Below, piece by piece: positions 1-11,317 of a DNA stretch of 64,000 nt (positions are counted from its first letter, which is position 1; every line of letters begins with the position of its first letter). The DNA lies in NCBI GenBank assembly GCA_000934385.1, contig KN880510.1:40397-104396 (forward strand), written 5' to 3'. The translations under genes and the position numbers were made by a program. The notes under the pieces were generated by a model. The model did not search any database and was not told where the DNA came from. It saw only the letters and a list, made by a program, of their open reading frames with translations. This DNA is from Cylindrobasidium torrendii FP15055 ss-10. Taxonomy: Eukaryota > Basidiomycota > Agaricomycetes > Agaricales > Physalacriaceae.

Positions 1-1427
1 AAGTGGGTTATCCGTGGCTGCAGACGATTTAGCTAAGTAGACATGACTGTTGGGGGGAAAGAACTTACTGGAGTTGCATTCGCGAGTGATGGTGTCAAGT
101 GAAGCAATCAAATCTTCAACCTGTGGTCCGAGGAACTGTGGGGCAGTGCGCAGAGAGTAACGATCCTGCCTCAGGGTCCCATCGTCCTCCTCAATAGTCA
201 TTTCTTCTTCATGCAATTGAGCAAGCTTGCTGCCCTCCAAAAGACGCCAGATAATATCTGCGGATTCAATCTTGTCAAGTTTATCAGCCTTTGCGGGTGT
301 GTACAAATGAAGAAGCCTACTTGACCAGGATGGGGGCGCGCGACCTTGTGGATAAATGGGTCGAACGAAGCCCGAGTTCCCTTGAGAGCTTCGACTGCCA
401 TCGCAGTACAAACTTGCGCGAGAAGGGTGAGGTGTACAGCATCGTTCAGGGCCAATGATCCCACTGCAGCAGAGAAAGCTGTTCCGTTCAGAATCCCCAG
501 TGGCTCCTTGGAAGCCAGAAACAGAGGCTCGATACCATGATCTTTGAGTGCCTTCGCCGACGATACCATTTTGCGGTGCCCGGACTTCCTGTCCCCATCA
601 AATACACGAATGGAAGGGTTTCCAACCAACGCTCCGGCGATGTAAGAGAGAGGTTGCAAATCTATCATTTCGTTGGCACAAAACAGGTTTGTCAAAGGGA
701 GTCAGCGTACCTCCAGAAGCCGATATGCTACCACGAACGGGCACGACGGGAATGATGTTTGCATCCAGGAGTTCCTTCATCTTTTCGATGAGTTCCCACC
801 GCACACCGGAATGACCTCGAATGAGCGAATTCATCCTAACAAGGATGGCCCCTCGGACCCAAGCCTCGGGCATCGTTGTTGAGCCCATAGGATCCAACAG
901 CGGCAGAGTCTCCAAAGGCTCGTCAGACGATGGGATAACGCCGCTGTGCTGCATTTGCAGTAGACTGTGTCCCAGTGCAATCGGCAGGTCCGTCCGGGTA
1001 TCTGCGCTGCCGCCAAAGCCAGTAGAAACACCATACACGCTGAGGCCACGGTCGACTTTGTCAGAAATAGTGAATCGACTCTTGTTGACACGCTTTCTAA
1101 CATCGGGGGCGTCGCTCAGCTTTACAGAGGCGCCATACCGCGATGTCGCAGTCACCGCAGCGATGGATAATGATTGTCCATCGATTGAAACAGGCTTGCC
1201 ATTTCTAAGTTGCGCGTGAGCAGACAAACGCGATACTGTAAGTTTTGAACACACCTATGAGCTTGAAGTTCTTTCAATGAGTCGACGAATTTCCGCGTCA
1301 GTGTCGCTTTCTTGGGTTTTTCATTCTGTGCAGGAATCGCCAGTTTGAGAACCTCGCGGTTGTCGAAGAATGAAGACGGGAGAGTGGGCGAGCGAACGGG
1401 GGTTCGAGGTTCTGAGAGGATACCCAT
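1..1427 (-). CDS. PAL: Phenylalanine ammonia-lyase, 5' part of gene (3' end outside window)
   Basis: Converts L-phenylalanine to trans-cinnamate and ammonia, a cytosolic entry to phenylpropanoid metabolism in basidiomycetes. Exons on the minus strand are 1427-1255, 1204-711, 661-321, 270-69 and 17-1, with introns of 49-51 nt. Splicing the second intron restores [13 protein letters not shown], whose Ala-Ser-Gly (about residues 220-222) forms the MIO electrophile of the aromatic ammonia-lyases. Upstream are the conserved [15 protein letters not shown] stretch with the active-site Tyr and the [12 protein letters not shown] region. The model runs into the ECNSTTDNPL motif at the window edge, so about half of the usual 700-residue protein is present. 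Histidine ammonia-lyase shares the MIO fold, but the insert pattern and length fit fungal PAL. The start is the first Met of the open frame. Confidence 0.93.
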
Positions 1428-2752
1428 TATGATATAAGTAAAGGTGTGTTAAAGGAAGTTGAGGAAGGTCAAATGAAGAAGAAAGAAGCTTGAAAGTGCG
1501 TCGAAATTATGAACAGCAGTCAGCAAACCTCTGGCTCATTATATAGTCCATACGGTCACAGCTACTCTTCTGGGGCAGTGAGTCAACAGAGCAGGAACAC
1601 TGCAGTGCCTTCAACCGGATGAAGGAGAGGACGATGATACCCTCCCGAGTTGGTCGCTCAAAATCGCATTGAATATCGGTGATACCCTGTACAGCCCCAT
1701 AGTTTTCCGTTTCCTTCACAGGGAGTCGCGTTTCGTGCAATGATATTGGTGTTAGAACAAGTTTCGACGGCCATGTCGCGACAACCGTGAGCAATACTGA
1801 GGGTCATCGGTCTAATACAAGACCAATGGACTTTTGAGCCGACGGACTTGGACGACAGATGGTCCATATTCAGTATTGGATGCAACGTCCTGGGACCACG
1901 GAGAATTGGGTGAACAATGGCTGTGATGGTTCGAGGTAGAAAGGCGCGTCTGCACGTGGATTGAGGGCGCTTATCCATAAACGGCATCGAGTTCGCAGGC
2001 TGTGGCGATTTAATCCTGGTGTCCAATTCGTTGTATCCAACTCACTCTCTGAACATCGGGTGGAAATGGAGAGCGTTATTGGCCACTCAGTGACTGGTCA
2101 TTTGGTGTATCCCGATGAGATCGAGTTGGATGCTTACACCGTCTCGGCGGCGCTCTTATGATGAGGCACTATGGCACTTGAGAGGCTCTCACGGAGACAG
2201 CATAGAATTCGAAGTATCATACCGGCGCACCAAAAGCCCGAGCCTCGAGTCGTTTTCGTACTATCGATGTCATTATTCATACTGATCTCAATGAAGGGCT
2301 GACGCTTGTAAGTTACTTGTCCAAGCTTCGAACGCCACCACTGCATACCGCCGCAGAGGACCGTTTTCCAAGTCAGCGAACTCGTTGCCTACGCTCAACT
2401 CACTATGTGGGTGTCAAACTCAGGCCAGACTCACACAGAAATCAGCATACATAATATTTCAGTCAGATTGTACATTCTCGCAGCTGCCCATCGACACGGG
2501 AGCCGGATTCAGCGTATCATTTCGCCAATTTAACAACACAAAGATAGTCAGCGTAAATAACAAGGTTCCCAGGTCAATCAAAAGGTAAGGAGGCGACAAT
2601 GGCAAGGAATGAATGAGGGGATAAACAACATTCAGGTCGAGTAAGAAAACAGTTCAAACAAGGAAATAAGATTGAGGTGGTCCGCGTGGAAAAAGCAGGC
2701 GAAGCATAGCTATTGACAACTTTCGAGTGGAGGAACGTCGCGTGAATCGTAC
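1428..2752. other. Intergenic region, no supported gene
   Basis: This is the 5' side of the PAL gene and the 3' side of the AT-hook/zinc-finger gene. Short open frames occur on both strands, but none shows a recognisable motif, plausible splice pattern or family resemblance. It probably holds the PAL promoter and the 3' UTR of the neighbour. Confidence 0.5.
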
Positions 2753-2792
2753 TCAAGAGGATGCCAAGGGCTGGGCCTGTTGTACTGGTTGC

Positions 2793-2830
<38 letters not shown>

Positions 2831-4753
2831 TTGTTGCTGATGCTGCTGCTGCTGGGCCTGCTGCTGTTGATGGAATGCGTGGAAGTGTTGCATTTGAGCG
2901 ATATGCTGAGCTGCCTGAAGGTGTTGGACAGGCATTGGCTCGGGCATAAGACCCTTGTGGTCTGGGCCGACCATACCTGGCGGCGGGCCCATCATGTGTG
3001 GCGGGATCATCATGTGAGGAGGCGGGATCATCATTCCTGGGGGAGGATGCATCATCATGTGCATAGGGTGCATCGGTGCGCCCATGGGTGGCGGCGGGTG
3101 ACCAGCAGGACCAGCTGGGGGCGCGACAAAACCGCCATTTTGAGCGGGAGGAGGGGGCGGGGGTGGCTGCTGCTGCTGCTGTGGCTGCTGTGGCTGGCTC
3201 TCGGAGGCAGAGGACGTGGAAGGACCGGCAGAGTCAGCCTGCGCGTCTTGCTCTAGCGCAGACCCATTGACGGGCGCAGAGACCGAACCTTTGGAAATGC
3301 TGGGATCAATGTGAGGCGGTGGGACAGAGACGGAAGATGGTGGACGACCCCGCTGATTGGGTTTGCGGGTCTGCAAATTGCGCTTGCCGCAAGCGTTCGT
3401 TCGCTCGTGGCGGAGGCGGGCATCCGCTCGAGACAAATCGGTACCGCAAAGTTGGCACCGTTTTGTTTCGTCCATATTCTTGAGGTCAGGGTGGGCGGCG
3501 GACGACTTCATATGGCGTTCGACGTCGTTGCGACGTGTAAACGTCTTGGTGCAGCCTTCGACCTGGCAAGGGAAGCGGTCTCCAGTCTTGCGCTTTTTGT
3601 TGTAGACAACCTTGCTTGGCGAGATGGTGCTTGTTGGGGGGCGTCCACGCTTCTTGCCTGTTTGCGCATTGCCGTCGTCTTCCTCTTCATCAAGCTCGTA
3701 CACATCTTCTGGAAGTGGGTTCTTCCGCGGGCGACCAACCTTTCGCTTCGGCACCGGTTCAACTTCTTCTTCACCCTCCTCATCCTGTTCCCAGTCCATT
3801 TCATCGTCATCCGTGTCATACTGGACCTTTTGAGTTGCCAGACGCGCTCGGGTGGCTGCTTTGCGCGGCGTATGGGCCGTACGGCTGGAAATCGAATCCT
3901 CCAGTGGCTTGGGCTTGGACGGAGAGGAACCGGCTTGCCCGTCCCCTGGACTATTTTCGCCTGTCGGAGCCCGCCGAATGACGCGAGGAGCAATGGTGGG
4001 ACCAGAATTCGCGTCGCTATCGGCAGCTGGGTCTCCACTAATAGGTTCATCGTTGATAGCAGACGTGGGTTCAGCCGGTTCAGTGGTATCCTCGGGCGAG
4101 TATGCACCGTTGGCATCGATATTCGAATTGTCCACTGGTTGTACAGGGTCCTGCTCTGACGCGGCGGAATCCATTGGCGTGCCAGGCGCAGTAGCTTGCT
4201 GATTGGCCTGAGAAGGACCGTCGATCATGCCTTTTGGCGGCGGGAGCGCGGCTATTGACGGGAAATTGTAGTCGTTGATACTGGCGCCTAGAGGGATCTG
4301 ATGGTACGGAACGATGAGCATGATGGCGGGCAAATACCCTGAAGGAGGCACGCACTGTTTCTTTATGCATGGATGTCGGCGGCAGATAGTCCGTGGCCGC
4401 GGGAACAGGATGCGCCTGCGACTGTCCGTGGAGGTCATTGTTGTATGACATTGGTTCATTGGAGCCATCTTGTATGTGACCGTTCACTGACGACGAGGGC
4501 AACTCTGCGGCGCGTCCTTGTTGTTGCTGCAGAGCGGCCATGGGACTTGCGTTTGTTGGACTTGCTGACCATGGCGCCGTACTTGCCATAAGTGTAAGGG
4601 GGAATGGCGCTAGTACAAACAGAGTGGTACACACCTATATGTCTCCGCTCCCACACCCTGTCGCGTAGCAGCTTCGTGATTATTCTGCGCGTTAATATCC
4701 TGGTTTGTCGCCGGCGCCGGCATAACAGGCGCGAGGGCAGCAGCGGTCGACAT
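2753..4753 (-). CDS. AT-hook and C2H2 zinc-finger DNA-binding protein with poly-Q tail
   Basis: Predicted nuclear chromatin or transcription factor of 629 residues. Exons are 4753-4635, 4581-4356 and 4297-2753. Three AT-hook cores are visible (KVGRPRKN, KKRGRPPT and QRGRPPSS), which bind the minor groove of AT-rich DNA. Between the second and third is a C2H2 finger (CQVEGC...HMKSSAAH) followed by a second Cys/His cluster (CQLCG...H). An acidic stretch precedes the second hook. The C-terminal third is low complexity: proline- and methionine/histidine-rich, ending in a long CAG/CAA-encoded glutamine run at about 2780-2880. The start MSTAAALAP was preferred; an in-frame Met lies 19 codons upstream. 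Specific targets cannot be inferred. Confidence 0.82.
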
Positions 4754-5717
4754 CGTGGATGATGATGGGGAGAGGGAAAGAAGCACGCGCGATTGCCGGG
4801 CAGGGCCCAAAACGAACGCAAATTGGGTGGGTCAGTATGTAAGCGCCACTCGCCACACAGGCGCCACGCTGTGAAGGGATCCCCGTTTCCAAATGTGCAG
4901 AGATGGCCCTGGCCAGAGTTCTCCGGGTTTGTTTCTGCGTCGACCCTTATCATACCGCATTTCACTTGGCCACAATTCTTTCGGCCGGCGCGGTGTGGCG
5001 AGCCAATAATCATCCTCATTTGCTTCTCAGGTTGAGTAATGCAGTAGCCCACAGCATGTGTGCTCGACGCTCGTTACCTCCTTCAGGCTGTCTTCTGCGC
5101 CACCCAAGGTACCGTGTACTACGGTGCCCAGGCTGTTGATCACGCCACAATTGAATGCCATTTCTCCTCTCGAATACGGGAAAAGGGAATGTTGGTCATC
5201 CGTTTGGGGAGTGCTTATATCCTTTTCCCGCCCTGCTTTCCGCTGTGCTCTATCAACGGGGATTGGCTGTATTTATGGGCCTGTACAGTGTCCCCGTCTG
5301 TTCGGCAGGCCTCTCCAGTGGGGAAAATGCACACAAAGCGCATTTGCGCCATCTCAATCTAGCTCCGCCTCCATGCGCCACAGCTGCTATCCATCCAACT
5401 TAGCACGCCCGGGTTTTCATTTCTAAATTCAAACGCTGATGGCAGGCTGATGGAGAGATTAGACGGACGCCACAATAATTAGCGTGGCGTCGCGTCTTCA
5501 ACCCCGTCAGGCCATACTAGTCGGCTGACAACCCTCCAGTTTACATTCCAATCGGATCTTCTCCTCGGAGAAACGATAATGCCGCAGAAAAGAAGTGTGG
5601 CAATTATTACGCCACCGATCAATGGTCTACACATTCAGGGACCGGGACTGACGGAGCGATGATCCGGTCCGACCATTTCGTTTTGCTCTTCGACATCGAC
5701 GAGGAGACCTTGCCAAC
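4754..5717. promoter_or_regulatory. Divergent promoter region between the zinc-finger gene and FCF1
   Basis: About 960 bp separate the two divergent start codons. Open frames here are short and unsupported. The stretch most likely carries both 5' UTRs and promoters. I could not assign specific elements. Confidence 0.4.
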
Positions 5718-6575
5718 ATGGTGCGCTCTACCATGGAGCTCGAAATCCAGGCTGACAAGGCCTTTGCAGGGGAAAGCCAAGAAAACGAGAAAATTTGCCG
5801 CTGTCAAGCGCATGATCAGCCCGAACGACATTCGACTGTATGGGCTAAATCTCACTGGAACACATCTCGTGGGACTGAGGTTGTCATTTGTTTAGGAAGG
5901 AAAATCAGGCCAAGGAAGAGAAGAAGAAGAAAGAAGTCGAGGAACAAGCAGTGCGACGAGTGTGCGTACTGGATTGCCTTGATCCGCCCAATGTTGGCTC
6001 ACTTTTGTTTTCATTCAGCGCCCCGGTCGCATCTTCACTGTTCCTGGCCCATAACACTGCTCTTGCGCCTCCGTACCGCGTTCTTATTGATACCAACTTC
6101 ATCAACTTCTCCCTCCAGAACAAACTTGAACTTGTTTCTGGTATGATGGATTGCCTCTTTGCCAAATGTCTGTTCTACAACCACACTACTCTCTACCCTG
6201 CTCATGTTATGTTACACAGGCATTCCTTGTGTGACAGACTGTGTCATGGCCGAACTCGAAAAGCTTGGTCCTAAATACCGTGTTGCACTAAGGTATACCT
6301 TCATTAATTTCCCAACACCCTTCACTCATGCCTTTTGCCGTCATAACAGAGTAGCGCGCGACCCCCGCTTCGAGCGTCTTACATGCACACACTCCGGGAC
6401 CTACGCCGATGACTGCCTCGTTCAGCGTGTACAACAGCACAAGTGCTATATCGTCGCAACATGCGATCGCGAGCTGCGTAGGCGGATACGAAAAGTACCA
6501 GGCATTCCGCTTATGTACATCGTTCGGAGGCGCTACGCTATCGAGCGTCTCCCGGACCAGGGAGCCCCAGTGTAG
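5718..6575 (+). CDS. FCF1: rRNA-processing PIN-domain endonuclease Fcf1/Utp24
   Basis: Nucleolar PIN nuclease of the small-subunit processome that cleaves pre-rRNA around the 18S 5' end (sites A1/A2). Exons are 5718-5720, 5770-5837, 5896-5961, 6019-6167, 6220-6292 and 6350-6575, giving 194 residues, close to the roughly 190-200 usual for the family. The protein begins MGKAKKTRKFAAVKRMI, as eukaryotic Fcf1 does. PIN acidic residues are visible in LIDTNFINFS, VMAELEKLG, TYADDCLVQ and ATCDREL. Exon 1 contributes only the ATG codon. Reading through the first intron would give a long N-terminus unlike the family, so the ATG-only exon is preferred. The start is divergent from the zinc-finger gene; the end converges on TRL1. 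Confidence 0.95.
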
Positions 6576-7477
6576 AGCTGTCTCGAGACTCCATACCATC
6601 ATGTGCGCACAATTTTCGCATAACCTGCTCTCATTCATACTGATTTTCACACCAGAACCTTCTCTGTATAATCGGCTTTAGAGCAGCCCTCTGTATCATT
6701 AAGTTATCTTTCGCATTCAAAAGCATTTGTTGTCGTATGTGTATGTGTATGGTTTCCCCGAGTGCGGCTCGAGGTTTTTAGTGGACATCAGTCACTTCAT
6801 ACCTGCTGTACGTCAGTCCTCGGACAACTTCCAACACATCTAAGTTAGCTTCAGTGTCATGTCACACAGCGGTAAGCGAGCTCAGACAGGCCTTATGAAC
6901 GAACCCACCACTCAACGGTGCGATTTGTGCGGCAGCATCATGTAGCGATTTGGATAAGTGACCACGTTCCCACCACGTTCAAACATCCAACATTGAGCCC
7001 TGTATCATTCCTCATTCACGCATACTAGCATATCGAAATGACCAGGAACTGGCTCTTGCACGTTGAACTTGGAGTGCGGCTGCTAAGCAGAAATTGGCGG
7101 TCAACAAGCGGTGCCTCCTGCTAAAACCTAGGTGTTACTGACGGACGTTCATATCAGTCTCCCTCTGGAAGCTTGTATGCATGAACGATGTCTGATAAAT
7201 GATTGCTACTCGCCAAAGTAGGCCTGAGGCTCGACGTTGAGAATATTATCGTAAACAAGAAGACTCAGGGATCACCCGATGCAGGTGTATCACAGTGGTA
7301 TCGCGCCAAACTCCTCTACACCACGGACTGTTGAGGCGCGCGCTCAACATCTGGGGGCGACAAGCGTCTGTAGCTGCGTCCGGAATGCCAACATAATTGA
7401 TGAGTAGGGTGAGTATGAGATGTGAATGATACTACAAATACAGTGCGGTTTAAAACATTGCTATGTTCGATAACTTA
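6576..7477. other. Convergent intergenic region, nothing recognised
   Basis: About 900 bp between the 3' ends of FCF1 and TRL1. I see no open frame with a family signature and no tRNA-like fold. A small non-coding RNA cannot be excluded by eye. Confidence 0.4.
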
Positions 7478-10024
7478 TTATGAAAAGAGTCCTGTGATTC
7501 GTCCCTCGACAACAACATCGCCTAATGCCTTTGACTTGACCTCCGGCCCAGCCTTGCCTTTCCTAAAGTTCTCCACCAGCGTCTTTGCCTCGAACGGATT
7601 GACAGAGTCAGTCAGCGTCGCAATCGTGATATGAAGGCGTTCCCAGGCTTCCTGAGGCAGCTCCTTCACGAATTCAGCGCCCTTTTGCTCCGTATCCCTT
7701 CCGTCCGCCACCACTGTCATATTATCCACGGTCGCCGCCATAATCCTGTCATTCCAGACCATGTTCTTCAACTTGATTTGGAAGAGAGGCGGGAGCGGCG
7801 CGGTATGTAGCGCCATGCAGCGGTCCCAAAGAGCTTGCGCCTCCGGTAAGCCCTTGGAATGTACGACGGTCGCATGTGTTGTAACCTTAACACGCTTGCC
7901 CTCCTTTAACTTTTCCCAAAATGCCTCTCCAGACATGGGACCCTCGAACGCTTGCAGCGCGTTCATCTCCGGGACCAAACCAAAGTATCGTGGGGGCTTC
8001 GCTGCCTTCTTCTTAGCAGGTTCCGCCGTCTTGCCTTTTCCTTTGCCTGTCGTCTTTGGCGCGTATCCTGTGGCCTTTTCGATACCGGAGGCGATCTTCT
8101 CTTCCGAGGGCATCTCCAATCCAAGGACCTGCACGCATCCCTCGACGGCGCGTCGAATGCTTTGCTCCATGGTCTCATCTATCTCCATATCCACGCATGC
8201 GTCGACCTCAGATTGAGCCAGCTCCTGCGTATCCTTGATAAACTGCCAGATAACTTTCTCATGTGCCTTGGTGATACTGTCGCCGTGAAGTGACTGGTGG
8301 TTATCCCCTCGCAGGAGAACGCGGTCGCCGCAAATACGATGCAACATGGCCGGAGGATGTGCAGACAGAGCCGAAGACCAGTTCAACGCGAGAAGGCGAG
8401 CGGGTGGGGAAAATTCCGCGCGAAGGTCGCGAAGCTGGTCGCGGTGCTGCTTGAGGTGGTTGTTCTTGTCCGCAATAACAATGTCATTCTTCTGCATTGC
8501 TTGCTTGACATTCTTCAAGAAGACGGGCGCAGCTTTCTTCGCAGTAACATCGTCGCTTTGCGTGTGTCCCCAGCCGAAGATATGGGCGAGAGCAACAGCA
8601 ACAGTAGTCTTGCCTGTAGGGGAATTACATCGGTGGGGTCAATAAAGGGTTGAACACATACCACAACCAGGAATCGCGACGGGCACTATTATAGTTTTAC
8701 CAAAATTCGTCAGAGCGGGAGAGGCTGGACGGGAACTCAAATCGACTTCGTGCCCGCCGGCCCTCATATACTCGAGGAAACGTTCACGAGTCGCAATGAT
8801 ACCATGTCCTTTGGAGTACTCTGAGAATTGTTTCCTGTCGCGCTTGATTTCCTTTATGATCCAATCGACGTAGTGTTGGGTCTCCCGCCGGCGCATCTTG
8901 GACTTGGGCAGGGCACTTTTTCTCGGCAGATCCATCGAGAGCAACGACTTCGTAACTTCGCGCCAGTCACGGTACATCATGTAGGGCTCATCAAACTTGA
9001 TCTTGAAGAAAAAGGTCGATCCGGGCGTGTATGGCGATTTTGATTTCTGCTTGTTCGTGGGTGGCTCGGTAACGTGTGTGCGAACAACGAAGCCCTCGAC
9101 AGTTTGTCCGTTCCAGTGGCCAACCTCTCCAACCTTGGCTGTGAATCTCTTGACCTCCTCAACGGTGTCCATGGTCTTGCACAGTGTCTTGATGAAGCCC
9201 CACTCGTCAGCGAACGCATCCACAACATCCTGGGGCATGGTCTTGAACTCCTTCGTGCAGGTGTTGATGCCGTGCAAGTGGAGACCAGTCAACTCCGGAG
9301 GAACAGCCAAGACGTGCTCTTCAAAATCATCATCGCATAACTATGAACCATGAGGAAGTGACACTGGGTGCGAGAAATGGGAACGGACCTCGGCGATGGC
9401 CGTCCAATTGTTGTCCCATAGTACCTGGGCCATTTCTGCCTCAGTGCGACCCTTCTTGTCGAAGTACCGGTGGAGCCAAGCTTCGCCGGCACCAGAGTGT
9501 GTGGTCTTGCCTGCCATTGGACCCAAGGCATGCTTGGAGGTGACGATGAGCTTTTCTGGGGTGAGTGCGCCGATGAAGATAATGCAGCCATTTGACTTGA
9601 GCGAAAGCGTGTACGGCGCAGCAGTGTGGTGTTCAATGGAGTCCCACTGAAGAGCGAGTCAGTAATGAGCAGGGAGCAAGCCATGGGTACGCACCGTTGT
9701 CCACGGCACTTCGCCGATATTAAAAAACTTGTCGTAACCGCGGCAAACGATGCGGTAACTGGGCTCTTTTCCGGGGACATCCACTGTAAATAGGCCGCGT
9801 ACGAGCGATGGAAAAGGAGATGGAACATCGTAGTACTTGAATTCGTCCATCTTCCAGCTGCGAACTTTGATTTCGGGGTCGGATGGCGCGTCGTACACGG
9901 ACGATTTGACGAGCGCCCTCCGACCGGTTTTGCGTGCAGAAATTTCCATAAGATCCTTCACAAGTTGTACATCCTCGGGAAGGGCCTTTGGGTGGGTCGT
10001 GACAGTATGCTTCGTGTTCGACAT
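7478..10024 (-). CDS. TRL1: Fungal multifunctional tRNA ligase
   Basis: Heals and seals tRNA exon halves after intron removal and, in fungi studied, joins the HAC1-type mRNA in the unfolded protein response. Exons are 10024-9695, 9646-9389, 9340-8662 and 8613-7478, giving 800 residues, similar to yeast Trl1 (827). All three modules are visible: an N-terminal adenylyltransferase with the lysine nucleophile in LKSNGCI (about K127) and PEKLIVTSKHALG; a polynucleotide kinase with P-loop GCGKTT (about 421-426); and a C-terminal cyclic phosphodiesterase with two HxT motifs, HAT (about 669) and HIT (about 750). The start MSNTKHTV was chosen. The frame stays open upstream, with an Arg/Ser-rich stretch that may be untranslated leader. 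Confidence 0.95.
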
Positions 10025-11233
10025 CTTCGTTGCGAAGGAGGTCGAGAAGGGATGTCTTGTAGATATCGGTGGTCGATATAGATGATTGTACGCCCGTGAG
10101 TTGGGCGTTCTGGCTGAGAGGCGCGTGAATGCTCTGAAGAAAGCCACGGCCACTATTCGTAGCCCAACTGGTGGGCTGTGATCAGAATCCGAGTCATGAT
10201 CGATGGCTCGAATTGGATAGCCATCCTCACAGTCTGACGCCGCCCAACTCACGATTTCTGTCACTCTCTATCACCTGCAGCGCCCTCAGGTGCTCCAGAT
10301 GTACTCAAATTTGTGTAAAGCTGGACAGAATAGCACGGGGATTCAGAATCGAAAATATGACTCGGTAGCAGCTGCACAGGAACGCTGTGTATGAATCTAC
10401 AGCAAGTTGCTCTGCAGTTGAGATACGTGAGGTCAAGAACAGTTGTGATTGGTGCGATTTGAAGCAATGATCATGCCACTCTAGTGCAAATACGGTGAGT
10501 GCAAGGATACATACGGCACTCATGGGAACATGACAACTGACCAACGAGCACGTAAAAGATACTCGCATCATGCACGAGCACGCAGGAAATCTTGATTCCT
10601 TCCTGTCTTCCTTCTTCATGGCGCACAGCTTCAAAGAACATAAAGGGCTGCAATAAAACTTGTACTAGTAAGCTCTGAAAGCCTTGGACTTATGAGGATT
10701 TTCACATGGAATATCGCATTCAAAGAATATAACTATCTCTTGGAAGAGTGCATTTGAAGGTATTGGTTGTAAGTGTATAGCGGGCCTATAGTCATATCAG
10801 TACTGAGAAGCGACAGCGACTCGCTTATCAACTAATCCATAGATTCTCTTGCCGTACTTTGTCGTGCAATTATCCACGTCGGTTGTATCGAAATGAGAGT
10901 ATGACTATTTTTTAAAGAGACCTCATGGATGTCTGGGGGACTGAAAAACACGAGGAAGACAAGAACGCGCCTAATGACAGCCCGATCGCGTTGCACGGAT
11001 ATCACGTGATCGAACCACCACTGTACCGGGGGGCCGGTACACAGTACGGTACGGTACACCCCCGGAGCCCCTAAATTGGGCATGGGTACCGGTACTGTAC
11101 CTCCCAGGGAGCATAGGTCCGCCGCCCTAGTCTGCCGCCCTCAGTGGGCACTGGGTTCTTGAGACTTGGGTCTGGGTCCGGGGAAGTTGGAAGTTGGAAT
11201 CTTCAACCCGAAAAGCAAGAAAAACAAATTGCT
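10025..11233. other. Intergenic region upstream of TRL1 containing a palindromic GGTACC cluster
   Basis: No gene is supported. Around 11000-11130 there is a dense set of GGTAC/GTACC words and a TCACGTGA palindrome (listed separately). The rest presumably includes the TRL1 promoter. Confidence 0.4.
11022..11129. repeat. Palindromic GTACC/GGTAC cluster ending in CCCTA, possible hAT transposon end
   Basis: Within about 100 bp the words CCGGTAC, GGTACGGTAC, GGTACCGGTAC and GTACC recur on both strands, next to ATATCACGTGAT just upstream. The stretch ends in CCGCCGCCCTA, a CCCTA terminus like the one on the clear MITE at 53076-54006. Subterminal GGTACC-type repeats and TAGGG/CCCTA ends are typical of hAT elements. 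I could not find the matching TAGGG end nearby, so this may be a solo fragment. Confidence 0.35.
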
Positions 11234-11317
11234 AGCCCACCGCGAGGGTCGAACTCGCAGCCTTCAGATCGCCTAGTCATAAGAGTCTGACGCTCTATCC
11301 GATTGAGCTAGGCGGGC
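11234..11317 (-). tRNA. tRNA-Lys (anticodon CUU) with a 10-nt intron
   Basis: The minus strand folds into a cloverleaf. The acceptor stem pairs GCCCGCC with GGTGGGC (one G-U), discriminator U. The D arm is GCTC...GAGC. The anticodon stem TCAGA/TCTGA has mature loop CTCTTA+A, anticodon CTT. The T arm is GCGAG/CTCGC with loop TTCGACC. The intron tgactaggcg sits in the canonical position between nucleotides 37 and 38. Mature length is 74 nt before CCA. The A and B boxes look functional. Confidence 0.95.

Noticed and set aside
1507..2346. Several short frames between PAL and the zinc-finger gene
   Set aside because: No motif, no consistent splicing and no resemblance to a known family.
2761..3270. 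Plus-strand frames rich in Leu/Val/Ala repeats
   Set aside because: They are the antisense reading of the glutamine and proline repeats of the AT-hook/zinc-finger gene.
4339..4355. 17-nt intron (gtgcgt...ttcag) in the zinc-finger gene
   Set aside because: Too short to splice; the 58-nt intron 4298-4355 shares the donor and restores the frame.
5659..5895. Longer N-terminus for FCF1 from an upstream ATG
   Set aside because: It would add sequence unlike any Fcf1; splicing at ATG|gtgcgc gives the conserved MGKAKKTRK start.
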